A stretch of DNA of 64,000 nt. Origin: Diogma glabrata. Lineage: Eukaryota; Arthropoda; Insecta; Diptera; Cylindrotomidae. Made by a program: the position numbers and the translations under genes. The stretch spans positions 269,385,114 through 269,449,113 of the forward strand of contig OY856188.1 of the NCBI GenBank assembly GCA_963693315.1, written 5' to 3'. The notes below the pieces were generated by a model. It was given only the letters and a program-made list of their open reading frames with translations, had not been told where the DNA came from and searched no databases. This document shows, piece by piece, positions 23,649 through 33,877 of this stretch. Position 1 is the first letter of the stretch; each line of letters opens with the position of its first letter.

Positions 23649-23760
23649 ATCCAGTTTTATATTTTACCTATTTTACCAATTTTACCAATCTTACCGGTAA
23701 TTTTACGGTAAAATTACCATAAAAATATTTTACCGGTAAATTTACATCTGTAGTTCTAAC

Positions 23761-24924
23761 CAGAACAATTCTCCACTTATGCTTGTTAAAATTTCATTTA
23801 GATAATAATAATTGATGACAATGCCAAACTAACAAAGACAGAATTTATGCAATATCTTGAGCGTTCTTTCTAAAACCGTTTCCAGTGCTTTCTAACTACT
23901 CATCGTTCTCTTGTTGCATGGCGGATGTTCAGCGAGATGCTCACCTTGCACCCGACAGGCAAGTATTACGCATCATAATTGTCGTGTTTGCAACAATTAA
24001 GAAACAAGCTTATGCGACCGGTTAAAACATACACCACTTCGAATTTCAAATTCGCGCTCTGTAGTTCTTCTAAAAATATTTTTACATTGAGGAAATTTTT
24101 TTTCCTAAAAATAATTTGGCAGGTTTACTAATTAGAGAAAATTTAATCGGTGATAAAATTGATTAGTTGGGAATAAAAATTTACTCTTATAGAAACCTTT
24201 TGTTGCCACTAAATCATTCTACTGCCTTTTCTCTTAGAGCTAACGATTCTTCAAGGAATACCGCTGTCATCAGATAGTCCTTGAAAAATCTTCCATCATT
24301 ATTATGGTTCATGCTTTTTAGAGGGTTAAGATAATGTAAGAATGTGACATTTGTGTGGTCGTTTGATATTAATAAAATTTAGCTGAAATGATGAGGAAAT
24401 GAAAATTTAAATTTTGACTTTTCTAGATATAAAGAAAATAGTAAACATTGATTTTTTCAACGTATTATACATAAAAAATTTTAATGGTGAGACAGGGACC
24501 GTTTTAAATTGGATAAGGCATAAGCCCTTGACCTGCAATATAGTGCTTCAATCGTGTAGAAAAAATATGTACGCCATGTAGAAACATTTGCAAATACTGA
24601 GCGACGAAGTCTTTAATGCATTTTTTACGAATTTTGCTTGGCATGCGAAAAGGGAAATTTTGACAAAAACAATTTTTGCCACACTTACCAACATTCATTA
24701 CATTAAAACTAATGAAAAACTACAAAATAAAAACATGTTTGGTATTGACATGTTGTATGTTGTCTATCGAGACCAAAAAAAAAAAGTAAAAAAAATGTGG
24801 CCGATAGTGGTCGTGTTATCAGTAAAATAAAATTGTGTTAAAAAAGCTTCAGCAAAACATAATTGAAAAAATTTGTATTTGAATTTTTTTATTTTAACAA
24901 AATATTCAATCCAAGAATGTGAGG
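23761..24924. other. AT-rich DNA, no gene
   Basis: Short overlapping frames on both strands (24504-24830) without family resemblance. Nothing else recognised. Confidence 0.5.
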
Positions 24925-25070
24925 AATAGTTATTTGTTTAACTAGGCAGCAAAGTAGTAGATTGACTGCCACGGCTGATAGTTCATAGCCGAGCGAAGCG
25001 AGGCTAGGAATTCAGCCAAGGCAGTCAATCTACCTTGCTGCCGAGTTGAACATATAATTTTTTCTCCGAT
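24925..25070. repeat. Snapback element H3
   Basis: Left arm AATAGTTATTTGTTTAAC then TAGGCAGCAAAGTAGTAG, and ATTGACTGCC. The right arm is the complement (GGCAGTCAAT, CTACCTTGCTGCCGAGTTG, AACATATAATTTTTTCTCCG). A nested inner stem (GGCTGATAGTTCATAGCC with GGCTAGGAATTCAGCC) carries the apex GAGCGAAGCGAG (about 24992-25003). Confidence 0.85.
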
Positions 25071-25339
25071 TAATTACAATGATATGTAATTTAATAATTA
25101 TTACTTTAAAAATAAAGCAACATTTTAAAAATTAAAAAAAAATCGCAATTGTTGGAAGGATTAGTTGTTATGGAAATGTCATACAAATTATAGTTTGACA
25201 AATTAAAAAATTTCTGCCAGATTCGTGGAAAAATATCTGTTATTTTTATGAAGTCTAATTCTTTTGCTGCCTAAGCAGGAAAAGTGCCACTTTGCTGATT
25301 GAAATAAGTCTGCAAAATTTATATTTGCTGTCAATCGGA

Positions 25340-25490
25340 GAAAATAGTTATTTGTTTAACTAGGCAGCAAAGTAGTAGATTGACTGCCGCGGCTGATAGT
25401 TCATAGCCGAGCGAGCGAGGCTAGGAATTCAGCCAAGGCAGTCAATCTACCTTGCTGCCGAGTTGAACATATAATTTTTTCTCCGATTAA
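25340..25490. repeat. Snapback element H4, tandem copy of H3
   Basis: Near-identical to H3, including its preceding CGGAGAAAATAG tip, which pairs with TTTTTTCTCCG at the right end. The apex is shortened to GAGCGAGCGAG. The tip AAAATAGTTATTTG is the H3/H4 version of the AAAATAGTATA motif. Confidence 0.85.
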
Positions 25491-25735
25491 TTACAATGAT
25501 ATGTAATTTAATAATTATTACTTTAAAAATAAAGCAAAATTTTAAAAATGAAAAAAAAAATCGATTAAAAAAATTTTTTTTTTAATCGCAATATCTGTTT
25601 ATTTCTATGAAGTCTAATTATTTTGCTGCCTAGGCAGCAAAGTACTTGCTTTGCTGCCTATGCAGGAAAAGTGCCACTTTGCTGACTAAAATAAGTCTGC
25701 AAAATTTATATTTGCTGTCTATCGGAGAAAAACAA

Positions 25736-26703
25736 ATTTTGTTTTATTGTTGGGGTGGTCAATATTATTCGCTTCGGAGTGGACGCGTTTTCAATTATTA
25801 TCTTTTTTTCTAATCTTCTAATCTTCTTCTTCTAATGCATTAAGACTTAGAAATTTAAAACAAAAATTTGATGAATAAAAAACAAATTGATCGTTGATTG
25901 ATATCAATTTATCCTAGCTCATAAAACAAACGTCGTTATAAATATTTAATTGATAGGAAACATAAGATAGAATAAGGGACTGAAGAGGAAGGTTCAAATT
26001 CATCATAAACACGAAGAATGAGAATTGAAGTTTTAATCTGAGAAATTAGGCGCTTCCTTACTTACTTGATTTTAATTATTTTCAAAAATCTCCAATAAGA
26101 TAGGACGTTTGCCACACATTAATTTCCTATATGTAATCATCGATAAAACATTCAACTTAAGTAAATATGAAATGATGAAGTTTCAATTTAGAAATCATTT
26201 GAATAAGAAAATTAAAATATGGTTCGTCATCGCCACTATGGCTGAGTGTGTAAGACAAAAGGGATTTGAACAGGTGTCTTGAACAGGTGCCTCATGTAAC
26301 ACACAAAATATTTTCGAAAGAGTAGTTTTTCTAATAGAAAATGAAAAATGATTTCGCATCGTAAAATTCAAGTGATTTTCAATAAATACTTAAGCTTAAT
26401 TGATCCCAAAAAACCCCTCCACTCCAAATTAATTTTAAATCTGTTCTGCTGCCGATTACGTATAAAATCACAAATACAAATAATATTGATTAACAGAACT
26501 TTCGTTTTCTATAGAAGGAACACTAAAATCAAAAATCAACATTTAAAAACAATTTATATCCATCATTCTAAAATTGTACACAAATCATGTAAAACATTAA
26601 AAATATTTATACAGGAAATGAAACGGAAGAAACAACTATAAAATGTTACCGGAAATTAAAAAAAAAACGAGCTACGTGTTTATTTTTAAAAATTCATACT
26701 CAC
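25736..26703. other. AT-rich DNA, probable intron or flank of the CUB gene
   Basis: The next downstream exon of the minus-strand CUB gene should lie at or beyond this stretch, but I could not find one. The + strand frame 26348-26641 (97 codons, Lys/Ile/Asn-rich) looks like chance translation of AT-rich DNA. A stretch with TCTTCTAATCTTCTTC lies near 25810-25830. Confidence 0.45.
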
Positions 26704-26730
26704 GCTGGTATTTCTCCTACAGCAGCACCA
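26704..26730 (-). CDS. 27-nt microexon of the CUB-domain gene
   Basis: Minus strand: TTTTGTAG acceptor just above 26730, 27 coding bases, then a GTGAGT donor below 26704. It completes the split codon left by the exon at 26817-26994 (GA|T) and reads DGAAVGEIPA, ending with two bases of the next codon. Nine codons in the same phase at both ends mean skipping would preserve the frame, which suggests an alternatively spliced cassette. The insertion falls inside the CUB fold, shortly after the phrase NLRGNPP. The exon call rests on splice sites plus phase agreement; expression is unknown. Confidence 0.6.
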
Positions 26731-26816
26731 CTACAAAAAAAATTAAAAGTAAATTAATTTAGATATGGATAATACAAAAATTGATATATGTTTAGACATA
26801 TAAAAAAAAAACTTAC

Positions 26817-26994
26817 TCTGGTGGATTTCCACGTAAATTAAACGATGTGAAAGTTACGTCGACACGTTGCCCCGGACCTGCTAGGAAAATATAAAGGCAT
26901 TGTCTAGAATGATTCGTCGGATTTTGTAAGATTGGAGCTGAGAATGTTCCATTACTAGGACCTCCTGTACGCGAAACAAAAGTTTGATCACATT
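26817..26994 (-). CDS. Exon with start of a CUB domain (Sol-1-like candidate)
   Basis: The 178-bp minus-strand exon is bounded by a TTTTCAG acceptor (just above 26994) and GTAAG donor (just below 26817). It encodes CDQTFVSRTGGPSNGTFSAP, then NPTNHSRQCLYIFLAGPGQR and VDVTFTSFNLRGNPP. The cysteine spacing, the S-x-G-G-x-NGTF-SxP opening and the C-x-Y-x-F / V-x-F-T-x-F strands are characteristic of a CUB domain, an extracellular beta-sandwich in secreted or membrane-bound proteins. The sequence reminds me of the suppressor-of-lurcher (Sol-1) type CUB proteins that modulate glutamate receptors, but that is recollection, not a search. The frame is intact and codon use is less AT-biased than in the flanks. 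Confidence 0.78.
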
Positions 26995-27288
26995 CTGAAA
27001 TTAAATAAAAATTATAATAAAATTACTATCTTGATTTTAATTAAATGGAATATTATCTGAAATGGAAATGATAAAACTCAATAGTTTAATGTCAACGGAA
27101 TAAAATAAAAATACAAACGTGCTCAAATAAATCAATTTTTGATCATATAATTATAATTTTTAATTATATTTTATTGCAAGTTCTACGTTCTAATTTATTT
27201 TTACTATGAGTGGATATAAAAAAATAATTTACAAACTACACAATTAGTATTTTACAACATCAAGTACATAAGTCATAAATAAACATAC

Positions 27289-27399
27289 TTGGTGCCTTTG
27301 TTGGTCTCGGCAGAGGCTCCAAGTACGCAACAACCGGAATCCAAGGTTGGGGTTCAGGATTGGGACCCCTTAATACAGATACGTTGATATCGGACACCA
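27289..27399 (-). CDS. Upstream exon of the CUB-domain gene, Pro-rich linker
   Basis: The 111-bp minus-strand exon has a pyrimidine-rich acceptor ending CGGCAG just above 27399 and a GTATGT donor below 27289. It encodes VSDINVSVLRGPNPEPQPW, then IPVVAYLEPLPRPTKAP, a proline-rich segment expected N-terminal to a CUB domain. It ends with one base (A) of a codon completed as AAA by the next exon, so phases agree across the 294-bp intron. The same frame is open leftwards into hydrophobic codons (FFISFIVSAVV), which could be a signal peptide in an unspliced alternative, but a stop lies upstream without an ATG, so the splice acceptor is preferred. Confidence 0.7.
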
Positions 27400-28530
27400 C
27401 TGCCGAGACGATAAAAGAAATAAAGAAAGTTAGTTAGAAATATTTATCAAAGGTTTATCTAAATCTACACTATAAATATGTATTTAAGTTTATTTGTGAT
27501 AAGACATGACATAATAAAGGCTCATGTCAAATTAACAAACTCTACCAAGCTAGAATATATGTTACTAACATAAAATTTTGATTAAGAAATGATGGAACAG
27601 TGAGATGACATTCCAAAAATTCTAGAAAAATGCAATGTTTCTTAAATTAGGCTCCCTTCTAAATGAAACCCCACTCCTTTGGGTAAAAAAACGTTGTTTT
27701 AACCTTCTCATTCCTTCAAAATTGACTTTTGTCTTATAAGAATCCATAAAATGAGGCTCTGACGAGTAAAACCAAGGCATTCTGTACGCCATTTGAACCA
27801 TTTTAGATGGAAAGTTGCGTCCCCATACCTCCAACTAAACAGGTCCTAATTGTAAGAGTAAGAATAATTTTTTGGAATTATTCCTGATGGAATTTACACA
27901 CCCACAGTTCCCTTTAGCGTAAAGGGTTGTTGTTGTTGGTGCCAGGAGTTCCAAAGGTGGCCAAGATACCAGGCAGTAGAATGTTGGGTAGTGGTTTTTA
28001 CACCACTTCAATCCTGATCTGGTCATTTGGTCAGGCGCCCGGTTCAACTCTCCTCGCACTAACATCCTTTAACATTAGAATCTCATCCACAAGAATGTTA
28101 GAATCCGATGACGCAAATTGATCAATTTTCTGCGGATGATACCGAGGAAGTTCTTCCAAGATAGCCTGATCAACTTTCAAGGGAAGATTTTGCTTAGCCT
28201 TTAAGCTGTTAGGTGATGGATTCACCCAGGATGCTGGTATGGAGCCCGGTTGGGGAGTATCTGCTGGAATGGAATCCTCTGACCATTTCGTATATATTTG
28301 CTAGCCCGGCGAAATACAACCATCCCGTACACCAATTTTTTCACCCCTTTAACGGAGAATATTTCAGGAATAGGAGGAATGAAGTTTATCACCATCCACA
28401 CATTATGGATCTTTTCATGGTTTGGTATGGATTCCACTCTTCATCCAAGTGAAGTAATAATCAGTAATATTATTAATTATTTTTGGGTTTAGGAAGTTTT
28501 GGTTCTGGTTAATCTAAGAATACCTTTAAG

Positions 28531-28532
<2 letters not shown>
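27400..28532. other. Unassigned repeat-like DNA
   Basis: 27585-27840 is a diverged single copy of the element A repeat unit (GCAATGTTTCTTAAAT, AAATGAAACCCCACTC). From about 27900 to 28490 the DNA is GC-richer, with long overlapping frames on both strands (for example minus 28222-28437 and 28031-28225). That is typical of an old repeat, but I recognise no family. Confidence 0.4.

Positions 28533-28565
<33 letters not shown>
28533..28565 (+). repeat. 33-nt poly(T), the LINE's poly(A) tail
   Basis: An uninterrupted T run on the + strand marks the 3' end of the minus-strand LINE. A long unbroken tail supports recent insertion. Confidence 0.85.
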
Positions 28566-28567
<2 letters not shown>

Positions 28568-28812
28568 TTATAGTTTATTGAAAATCTACAGAAAAATTAA
28601 ATTTTTAAGCGTAGATCGTTACAAATAAATTTTATAAATTAATTACCAAAACAGCCAAAATAATTTAAAACTATGTTTAACAATGAGAGAAAAAAAAAAA
28701 AAATAAATTAAATAAAATAAAATATGGTGTTTCTATATAAATAATAATATATGTAATAATATTTAAAATAAAAGTAGAGTAAGATGATGATAGAATAAAA
28801 ATGCTATAGATA

Positions 28813-30875
28813 TTAGTTATATTTTCTATATAAAAATTTTTTAAGATCACGTTTAAAGGTGGTTATTTTATCCATAACTTTTAGAGCATTCGGAAGAGAA
28901 TTGAAAAGAACTAGTCCATAAAACATCAGCGTTCTCTGACCAAAATTAGTATTTCTAAAGTCTACATAATAGTTTGTGTTTTGCCTAGTGTTATAATTGT
29001 GTAGATCATTACCCAGTTTTAAAATAAATCCGTTTTTTATTAATCCATTTTGAATTTTATAAATCAATAAAATGGTTTCATATTCTGATATTAAATGAAA
29101 AGGTAGAAGATTTTCATTGTACAACTGATATGTTGGGTGACGATAATGAAGGTTTCTAATTGCCTTTATAGATTTATTTTGAAGAACTTCAATTCCATGT
29201 ATTTTATCCTGAGCAGCCACACTCCAGATTGGATTTAGATACATTAAATGAGATAAAATGTTCGAATTATAGATTAGCCATAATGCATTGGTAGGAACAA
29301 TATTTTTGATTCTCCGAATATAAAACAGCGTTGCTGCCATTTGTTTCTTCACCTTTTTAATGTGAGGTTCCCAAGATAATTTGTCATCTAAAATTAAACC
29401 GAGATATTTAGCAGAGTCTACTCGTTGTATGATTTTATTTTCAAATACTAAGTCCCCATATGGAATAGATTGCTTCATTCGCTTATCAAATACAATGTAA
29501 CTGGTTTTATCCAGGTTCATGGCCAGTTTATTTTTGGATAACCATTTAGATATGTTAAAAATATCAATTCTTACATCAGCTAATAATTCCGTGACATCTT
29601 GACCAGAATACAGCACCGCCATATCGTCAGCATACATTGTTAAATTTCCTTTCATTTCAATCAAAAACGCATCATTGACATACAAATTAAATAAAGTGGG
29701 ACCCAAAATAGAACCTTGTGGAACGCCACATTCTATATTTCCAAGGTTTGATTTTGTGTTGCCTAATTGGACAAATTGTTTCCGGTTTTTGAGGTATGAT
29801 TCAAATATCTTAATTTCTACACCTTTAAAACCCATACTTTCTAGTTTATGTATTAAAATTCTATGAAAAATTGTATCAAAAGCCTTTCGTAAATCGATAA
29901 ATAAAATTATTACAACTAGTCCATTATCTCTTTTAACTTGGATAAAGTTCATTAGGTGCATTACTGCTGCTAACGTACTTGCTTGTTCTGTAAAGCCAAA
30001 TTGCTTCTCATTAATAATGTTATTCGCCTTTAAAAATTCCTTGAGTTGTTCCAATATAACGGTTTCAAAAATTTTAGATATACTAGAAAGAACTGACACT
30101 GGTCTATAACTTGAAACAGAATGAGTACTTAGAGATTTGTATAGAGGTGAGACTCTTGCAATTTTTAAACAATCAGGAAACTCCCCTGTTAATAATACAG
30201 TGTTAACATGTTCAGTAAGAATTGGTGCCAATTTATCAATAAATTTTGAACAGAATTTAGTTGAAATTCCGTCTGCTCCCACAGCAGCATTTTGGTTAAG
30301 ATCTGCTGTAATCCTTTTAATATCTTCCATAGACACCAGTCTTAATTTAAAAGGAATGCGTATATCATATTGCACAGTGCACTCATATGGTAATTTTGGA
30401 ATGTCACAATGAATTTCCTTTGCAACATTACAAAAATATTCATTAAAACAATTTGATATTTGCTGTTGATCTTGAAGCATAACATTATTGATTAAAAGAG
30501 AAATATTCCTGTTAGTTGGTTTGTTTTTGACTATAAGAGATTTGATAAGAGACCAAAACTTATATGGATTATTGCGATTTTCTTTAAACTTACTTTTAAA
30601 GTATTCAGTCTTATCATTTAAATTCTGCTTCTCAATCAACGTCTTGTAGTGTTTGAGTTCATCCTTAAAAACCTGACTGGTTGGATATTTTTTACTTTGT
30701 TTATATAATTTATTTTTAATTTTCCTAAGTTCTTTTATCTTTTTAGAATTCCATGGTTTGCTGTTCATTTTGTTTCTATAAGTGTATGTAATTTTATTTT
30801 CCGAAATCAGGTTTGAAATAAAATGTATAAATTTATAAACATCGTCATATTCATACATGTTGTCTAGCACTCCAG
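28813..30875 (-). CDS. ORF2 part 2: reverse transcriptase of the interrupted LINE
   Basis: About 685 codons remain open from the insertion point to a stop at 28813. Counting from 30870, the segment holds a linker (residues 1-200), KIARVSPLYKS and SSYRPVSVL (about 235-260), motif A FIDLRKAFD (about 323), motif B GVPQGSILGPTLFNLY (about 382), motif C YADD (about 412), YLGLILDDKLSW and a C-terminal GQRTLMFYGLVLFNSLP. All three RT motifs are intact. Codons at the break read GVLDN in frame once the inserted element and one copy of its target duplication are disregarded, so this is the continuation of 33865-34698. It would reverse-transcribe its own RNA at the nicked target. The internal ATG at 30870 is not the natural start. 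Confidence 0.85.
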
Positions 30876-33683
30876 CTTACCTCTAGAGGAAACATTGTTG
30901 GTTACAAATTAATTAGTGCTATTTACCATCAATCATATGGATCTGCCACGTATGTTAAGTCAGAAATCGTGAACTGCACGCACGTACTTACACAGACGGA
31001 CAACGATATACATCTTATTGTTGTTGATATATCGGACACGAAAATTGTAAACGTATACAAGCCTCCAAATACAGGATGGCCAGCTGCTACTCTACCATTA
31101 TTTTACCATCCAGCAATATATGCTGGTGACTTCAATAGCCATCACACTCAGTGGTCCTACTCAAATAATAATACCAATGGCGTGCAACTGACCGACTGGG
31201 CGGATGATAACAACATGTTCCTGGTATATGATGCGAAAGACTTGAAAACCTTTAGATCTGCAAGATGGCGACGTGATTACAATCCCGACCTCTGTTTTTC
31301 CACAAAAAACGAACAACGTTACCCTATTCCAATATCTAGGACTGTCTTACAAGGTTTTCCACGCTCTCAACATCGTCCAGTAATTCTTGAGGTAGGAATC
31401 CAAATTCCACTCGTTAACTCTACTCCTCAACCTAGATGGAATTTTAACAAAGCTGATTGGGATAAATATAGGATGGAGTTGGATGCAGTGATTCGCTGGA
31501 TCCAACCCATTCCTAAAAATTACGATAGATTTGTTGGAGCCATCATCTCAACTGCAAAGAAATGCATCCCAAGAGGCTTTCGTGAAGATTATATTCCGGG
31601 CTGGAGTAAAGAGAGCCATATATTATATGAGGAGTACCTTAGTAGTGGTGAGGCAGACGTGGCTGATGACTTAATATACTCACTGGACGCCGCGAGAAAA
31701 CAAAAGTGGATTAAGGCTGTTGAAAACATTGATTTTTCCCATTCAAGCAGGGAAGCATGGAGTCTTCTTCGGAAACTGGGTGGCTCAAACTCAATTACTC
31801 GTACTAACAATGAAATAAATCCAGAGGACATCGCAAATCATATAGTAAATATGTCTCGTGCTTCTATTAATCGCCTTCATAAGAGAACAATTAAACGCAA
31901 ATTAAGAGAAATGAAGCGCAATTGCTCGTCTCCATCGAAGTATGTGAACTCTTTTAGTAGCGAAGAACTAGAATCAGCTCTGTCCCAAACAAAAAACGGA
32001 AAAGCAGCTGGCTACGATGGCATTTTTCCAGAATTTCTTAAGAATGCTGGAAAAAATGTAAAACAGTGGCTAACTAAATTTTTCTCGAATGTCCTAGAAA
32101 CCGGCAACCTACCAAAACATTTTAAGACTACGAAAGTGATAGCGATACTTAAGCCAGGTAAACCATCCAATGAACCAGGAAGCTATCGCCCGATTGCCCT
32201 TTTGAGCACCTGCTATAAATTGCTAGAACGGCTCATATACAATCGTATCGCACCGATATTGAATGACCAGATCCCAGTCGAACAAGCTGGTTTTCGTCCC
32301 AATCGCAGTTGCACTGACCAATTGCTCGCTCTAACATCCTATATCGAAGCTGGGTATCAAAAACAACTAAAAACAGGCGCAGTATTCATCGATCTTACTG
32401 CAGCATATGACACGGTCTGGCGAATTGGGATTATATATAAGCTGTTCAATGCAATACCTTGCAGCACCATCTCGCGTTTAATTAACAACATGCTGAGTAA
32501 TCGTGTATTCAAAGTTCATCTAAATAATTCCTGCAGTAGGTCTAAAATGCTTAACAATGGTTTACCACAGGGTTCCGTCCTGGCGCCATTACTTTTTAAT
32601 CTGTACATTCATGACATTCCTGACACAACATCAAAGAAATTTGGTTACGCTGATGATTGGACCCTGGCCACTCAAAACAAAGACATGGGTGTTTTGGAGG
32701 ATTTGCTCTCAACTGACCTAGCGATAATGAATGACTACTTTCGAACGTGGAGTTTATTTCTCAATCTAAGTAAAACCGAGAGCTCCTGTTTCCACTTAAA
32801 CAACAAACTGGCAAAACATGAACTATCAGTGTTATTTAACGGCACTGTCATTAAATACAATCAACAGCCAAAGTACCTGGGCATTACTCTCGATAGAACT
32901 CTTTCTTTTAAACTCCACCTAGAAAATACGTCACAAAAACTTAAAACGAGAAACAATATATTGCACAAACTGGCAGGCTCTACATGGGGTGCTACTCCAG
33001 CTACCCTCCAAACAACTGCTCTAAGTCTGGTTTACTCAGTGGCTGAGTATGGCGCACCAGTCTGGTTGAATAGCACACATACTCAAAAAGTTGACTGCCA
33101 GCTGCATGCTACGATGCGTACTATAAGTGGTACTATCAGATCCACCCCTTTACCTTGGCTCCCTGTGTTAAGCAATATCGCTCCACCTGCACTCAGACGC
33201 TCGCATGCTCTCATGCGTGAACATAAAAAGGTAACCAACAACACCACGTTACCCTTGCACGAATATTACGGTGACCACACTTGTTGTCGATTGAAGTCAA
33301 GAAAGCCTCCACATAAAACTGCCAGCAACCTGCTGGCAACTGATTTTAATATCTTGGATGCCTGGGACACCTCCTGGCAACATTACAACACAACTGGCCT
33401 TTCTATTACTAACCCGACTTCTACCCAACCTGGTTTCGATTTGCCACGTCATACCTGGACTACATTAAACCGAATAAGAACGAATCATGGACGTTGTGCT
33501 GATTCTTTCTACAAGTGGGGCATTTCAGAGTCCCGTGAGTGTGACTGCGGCGCTCCACAACAAACTATAAAACACATTGCAACTGTGTGTCCAATTCGAC
33601 GTTACAATGGCAACATCTCAGACATCCATTTGGCAACTCCCGATGTAGTAGCATGGATAGACTCGCTCGATGTAAACATCTAA
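30876..33683 (+). CDS. Endonuclease/reverse transcriptase, N-truncated
   Basis: The frame is open from the first base of the insertion (LTSRGNIVGYKLISAIYHQS) to TAA at 33683, about 935 codons. A GTG at 30969 has no special claim as a start. Numbered from 30969: NVYKPPNT, GDFNSHHTQW (about 53, metal-binding Asp/Asn), the endonuclease His box SQHRPV (about 132), KNGKAAGYDGI, motif A FIDLTAAYD (about 471), motif B GLPQGSVLAP (about 530), motif C YADD (about 560), YLGITLDRTLSF, and a C-terminal Cys/His cluster CDCG-x8-H-x4-C near residue 870. The first third of the endonuclease, including its catalytic Glu, is missing, so it cannot be autonomous, although the RT itself looks intact. Confidence 0.88.
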   Translation, partial: LTSRGNIVGYKLISAIYHQSYGSATYVKSEIVNCTHVLTQTDNDIHLIVVDISDTKIVNVYKPPNTGWPAATLPLFYHPAIYAGDFNSHHTQWSYSNNNTNGVQLTDWADDNNMFLVYDAKDLKTFRSARWRRDYNPDLCFSTKNEQRYPIPISRTVLQGFPRSQHRPVILEVGIQIPLVNSTPQPRWNFNKADWDKYRMELDAVIRWIQPIPKNYDRFVGAIISTAKKCIPRGFREDYIPGWSKESHILYEEYLSSGEADVADDLIYSLDAARKQKWIKAVENIDFSHSSREAWSLLRKLGGSNSITRTNNEINPEDIANHIVNMSRASINRLHKRTIKRKLREMKRNCSSPSKYVNSFSSEELESALSQTKNGKAAGYDGIFPEFLKNAGKNVKQWLTKFFSNVLETGNLPKHFKTTKVIAILKPGKPSNEPGSYRPIALLSTCYKLLERLIYNRIAPILNDQIPVEQAGFRPNRSCTDQLLALTSYIEAGYQKQLKTGAVFIDLTAAYDTVWRIGIIYKLFNAIPCSTISRLINNMLSNRVFKVHLNNSCSRSKMLNNGLPQGSVLAPLLFNLYIHDIPDTTSKKFGYADDWTLATQNKDMGVLEDLLSTDLAIMNDYFRTWSLFLNLSKTESSCFHLNNKLAKHELSVLFNGTVIKYNQQPKYLGITLDRTLSFKLHLENTSQKLKTRNNILHKLAGSTWGATPATLQTTALSLVYSVAEYGAPVWLNSTHTQKVDCQLHATMRTISGTIRSTPLPWLPVLSNIAPPALRRSHALMREHKKVTNNTTLPLHEYYGDHTCCRLKSRKPPHKTASNLLATDFNILDAWDTSWQHYNTTGLSITNPTSTQPGFDLPRHTWTTLNRIRTNHGRCADSFYKWGISESRECDCGAPQQTIKHIATVCPIRRYNGNISDIHLATPDVVAWIDSLDVNI

Positions 33684-33877
33684 TGTTCAAATGTACTGCT
33701 CAATGTTCAAATATTTTACTTTTTAATTTTTACTTAAAAGACGCGCAATCAAATCGATTGTAAGTTCATTTAATGTGTATCCATGTTTTGTTTTAGGTAG
33801 ATTTCATAGAAGAGTACCTATTTTTAAGTTTAATTTTTTGGTGTGTCACGAAAAAAACCATACGCTAAATAAATAAA
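30876..33877 (+). mobile_element. 5'-truncated LINE inserted into the other LINE
   Basis: The insertion is flanked by 10-bp direct repeats AGCACTCCAG (30866-30875 and 33878-33887). It starts abruptly inside the endonuclease coding region, so it is 5'-truncated as is usual for LINEs, and ends in a TAAATAAATAAAA tail rather than pure poly(A). The single ORF is open throughout. It belongs to a different family from its host element: different RT sequence, tail type and strand. An I/LOA/jockey-group relation is likely, but the clade is not settled. Confidence 0.88.

Larger units (their letters stand above)
21504..23752. mobile_element. hAT-like element, 12-bp TIR, 8-bp TSD
   Basis: Perfect terminal inverted repeats TACAGATGTAAA at 21504-21515 and 23741-23752 are flanked by exact 8-bp direct repeats GTTCTAAC (21496-21503 and 23753-23760). 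Subterminal regions are crowded with GGTAATATTACC, GGTAAAATTACC and CCGGTAAAAT motifs at both ends, as expected for transposase-binding clusters. An 8-bp duplication with T/CA-G-rich tips fits the hAT superfamily. Minus-strand frames in the interior (21802-22984) do not show a recognisable transposase, so it is non-autonomous or heavily decayed. Snapback H2 sits inside its right end. Confidence 0.82.
24925..25735. repeat. Two tandem copies of a 418-bp unit
   Basis: The unit starting at 24925 is repeated from about 25343 (offset 418 bp) with few differences, including one copy with GAGCGAAGCGAG and one with GAGCGAGCGAG at the hairpin apex. The second copy is partly rearranged near 25560-25690, where extra CTGCCTAGGCAGCAAAG phrases occur. 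Each copy begins with a snapback hairpin, followed by about 250 bp of AT-rich DNA ending in TTTGCTGTCAATCGGAGAAA. Confidence 0.85.

Noticed and set aside
24980..25010. Bacterial contamination suggested by GAGCGAAGCGAG motifs
   Set aside because: The motifs are apexes of palindromes embedded in typical AT-rich host sequence and repeat at several loci, so they are genomic repeats.
28031..28452. Overlapping frames on both strands at 27.9-28.5 kb
   Set aside because: Mutually overlapping open frames in GC-richer DNA are expected by chance. No motif was recognised, so the region is listed only as unassigned.
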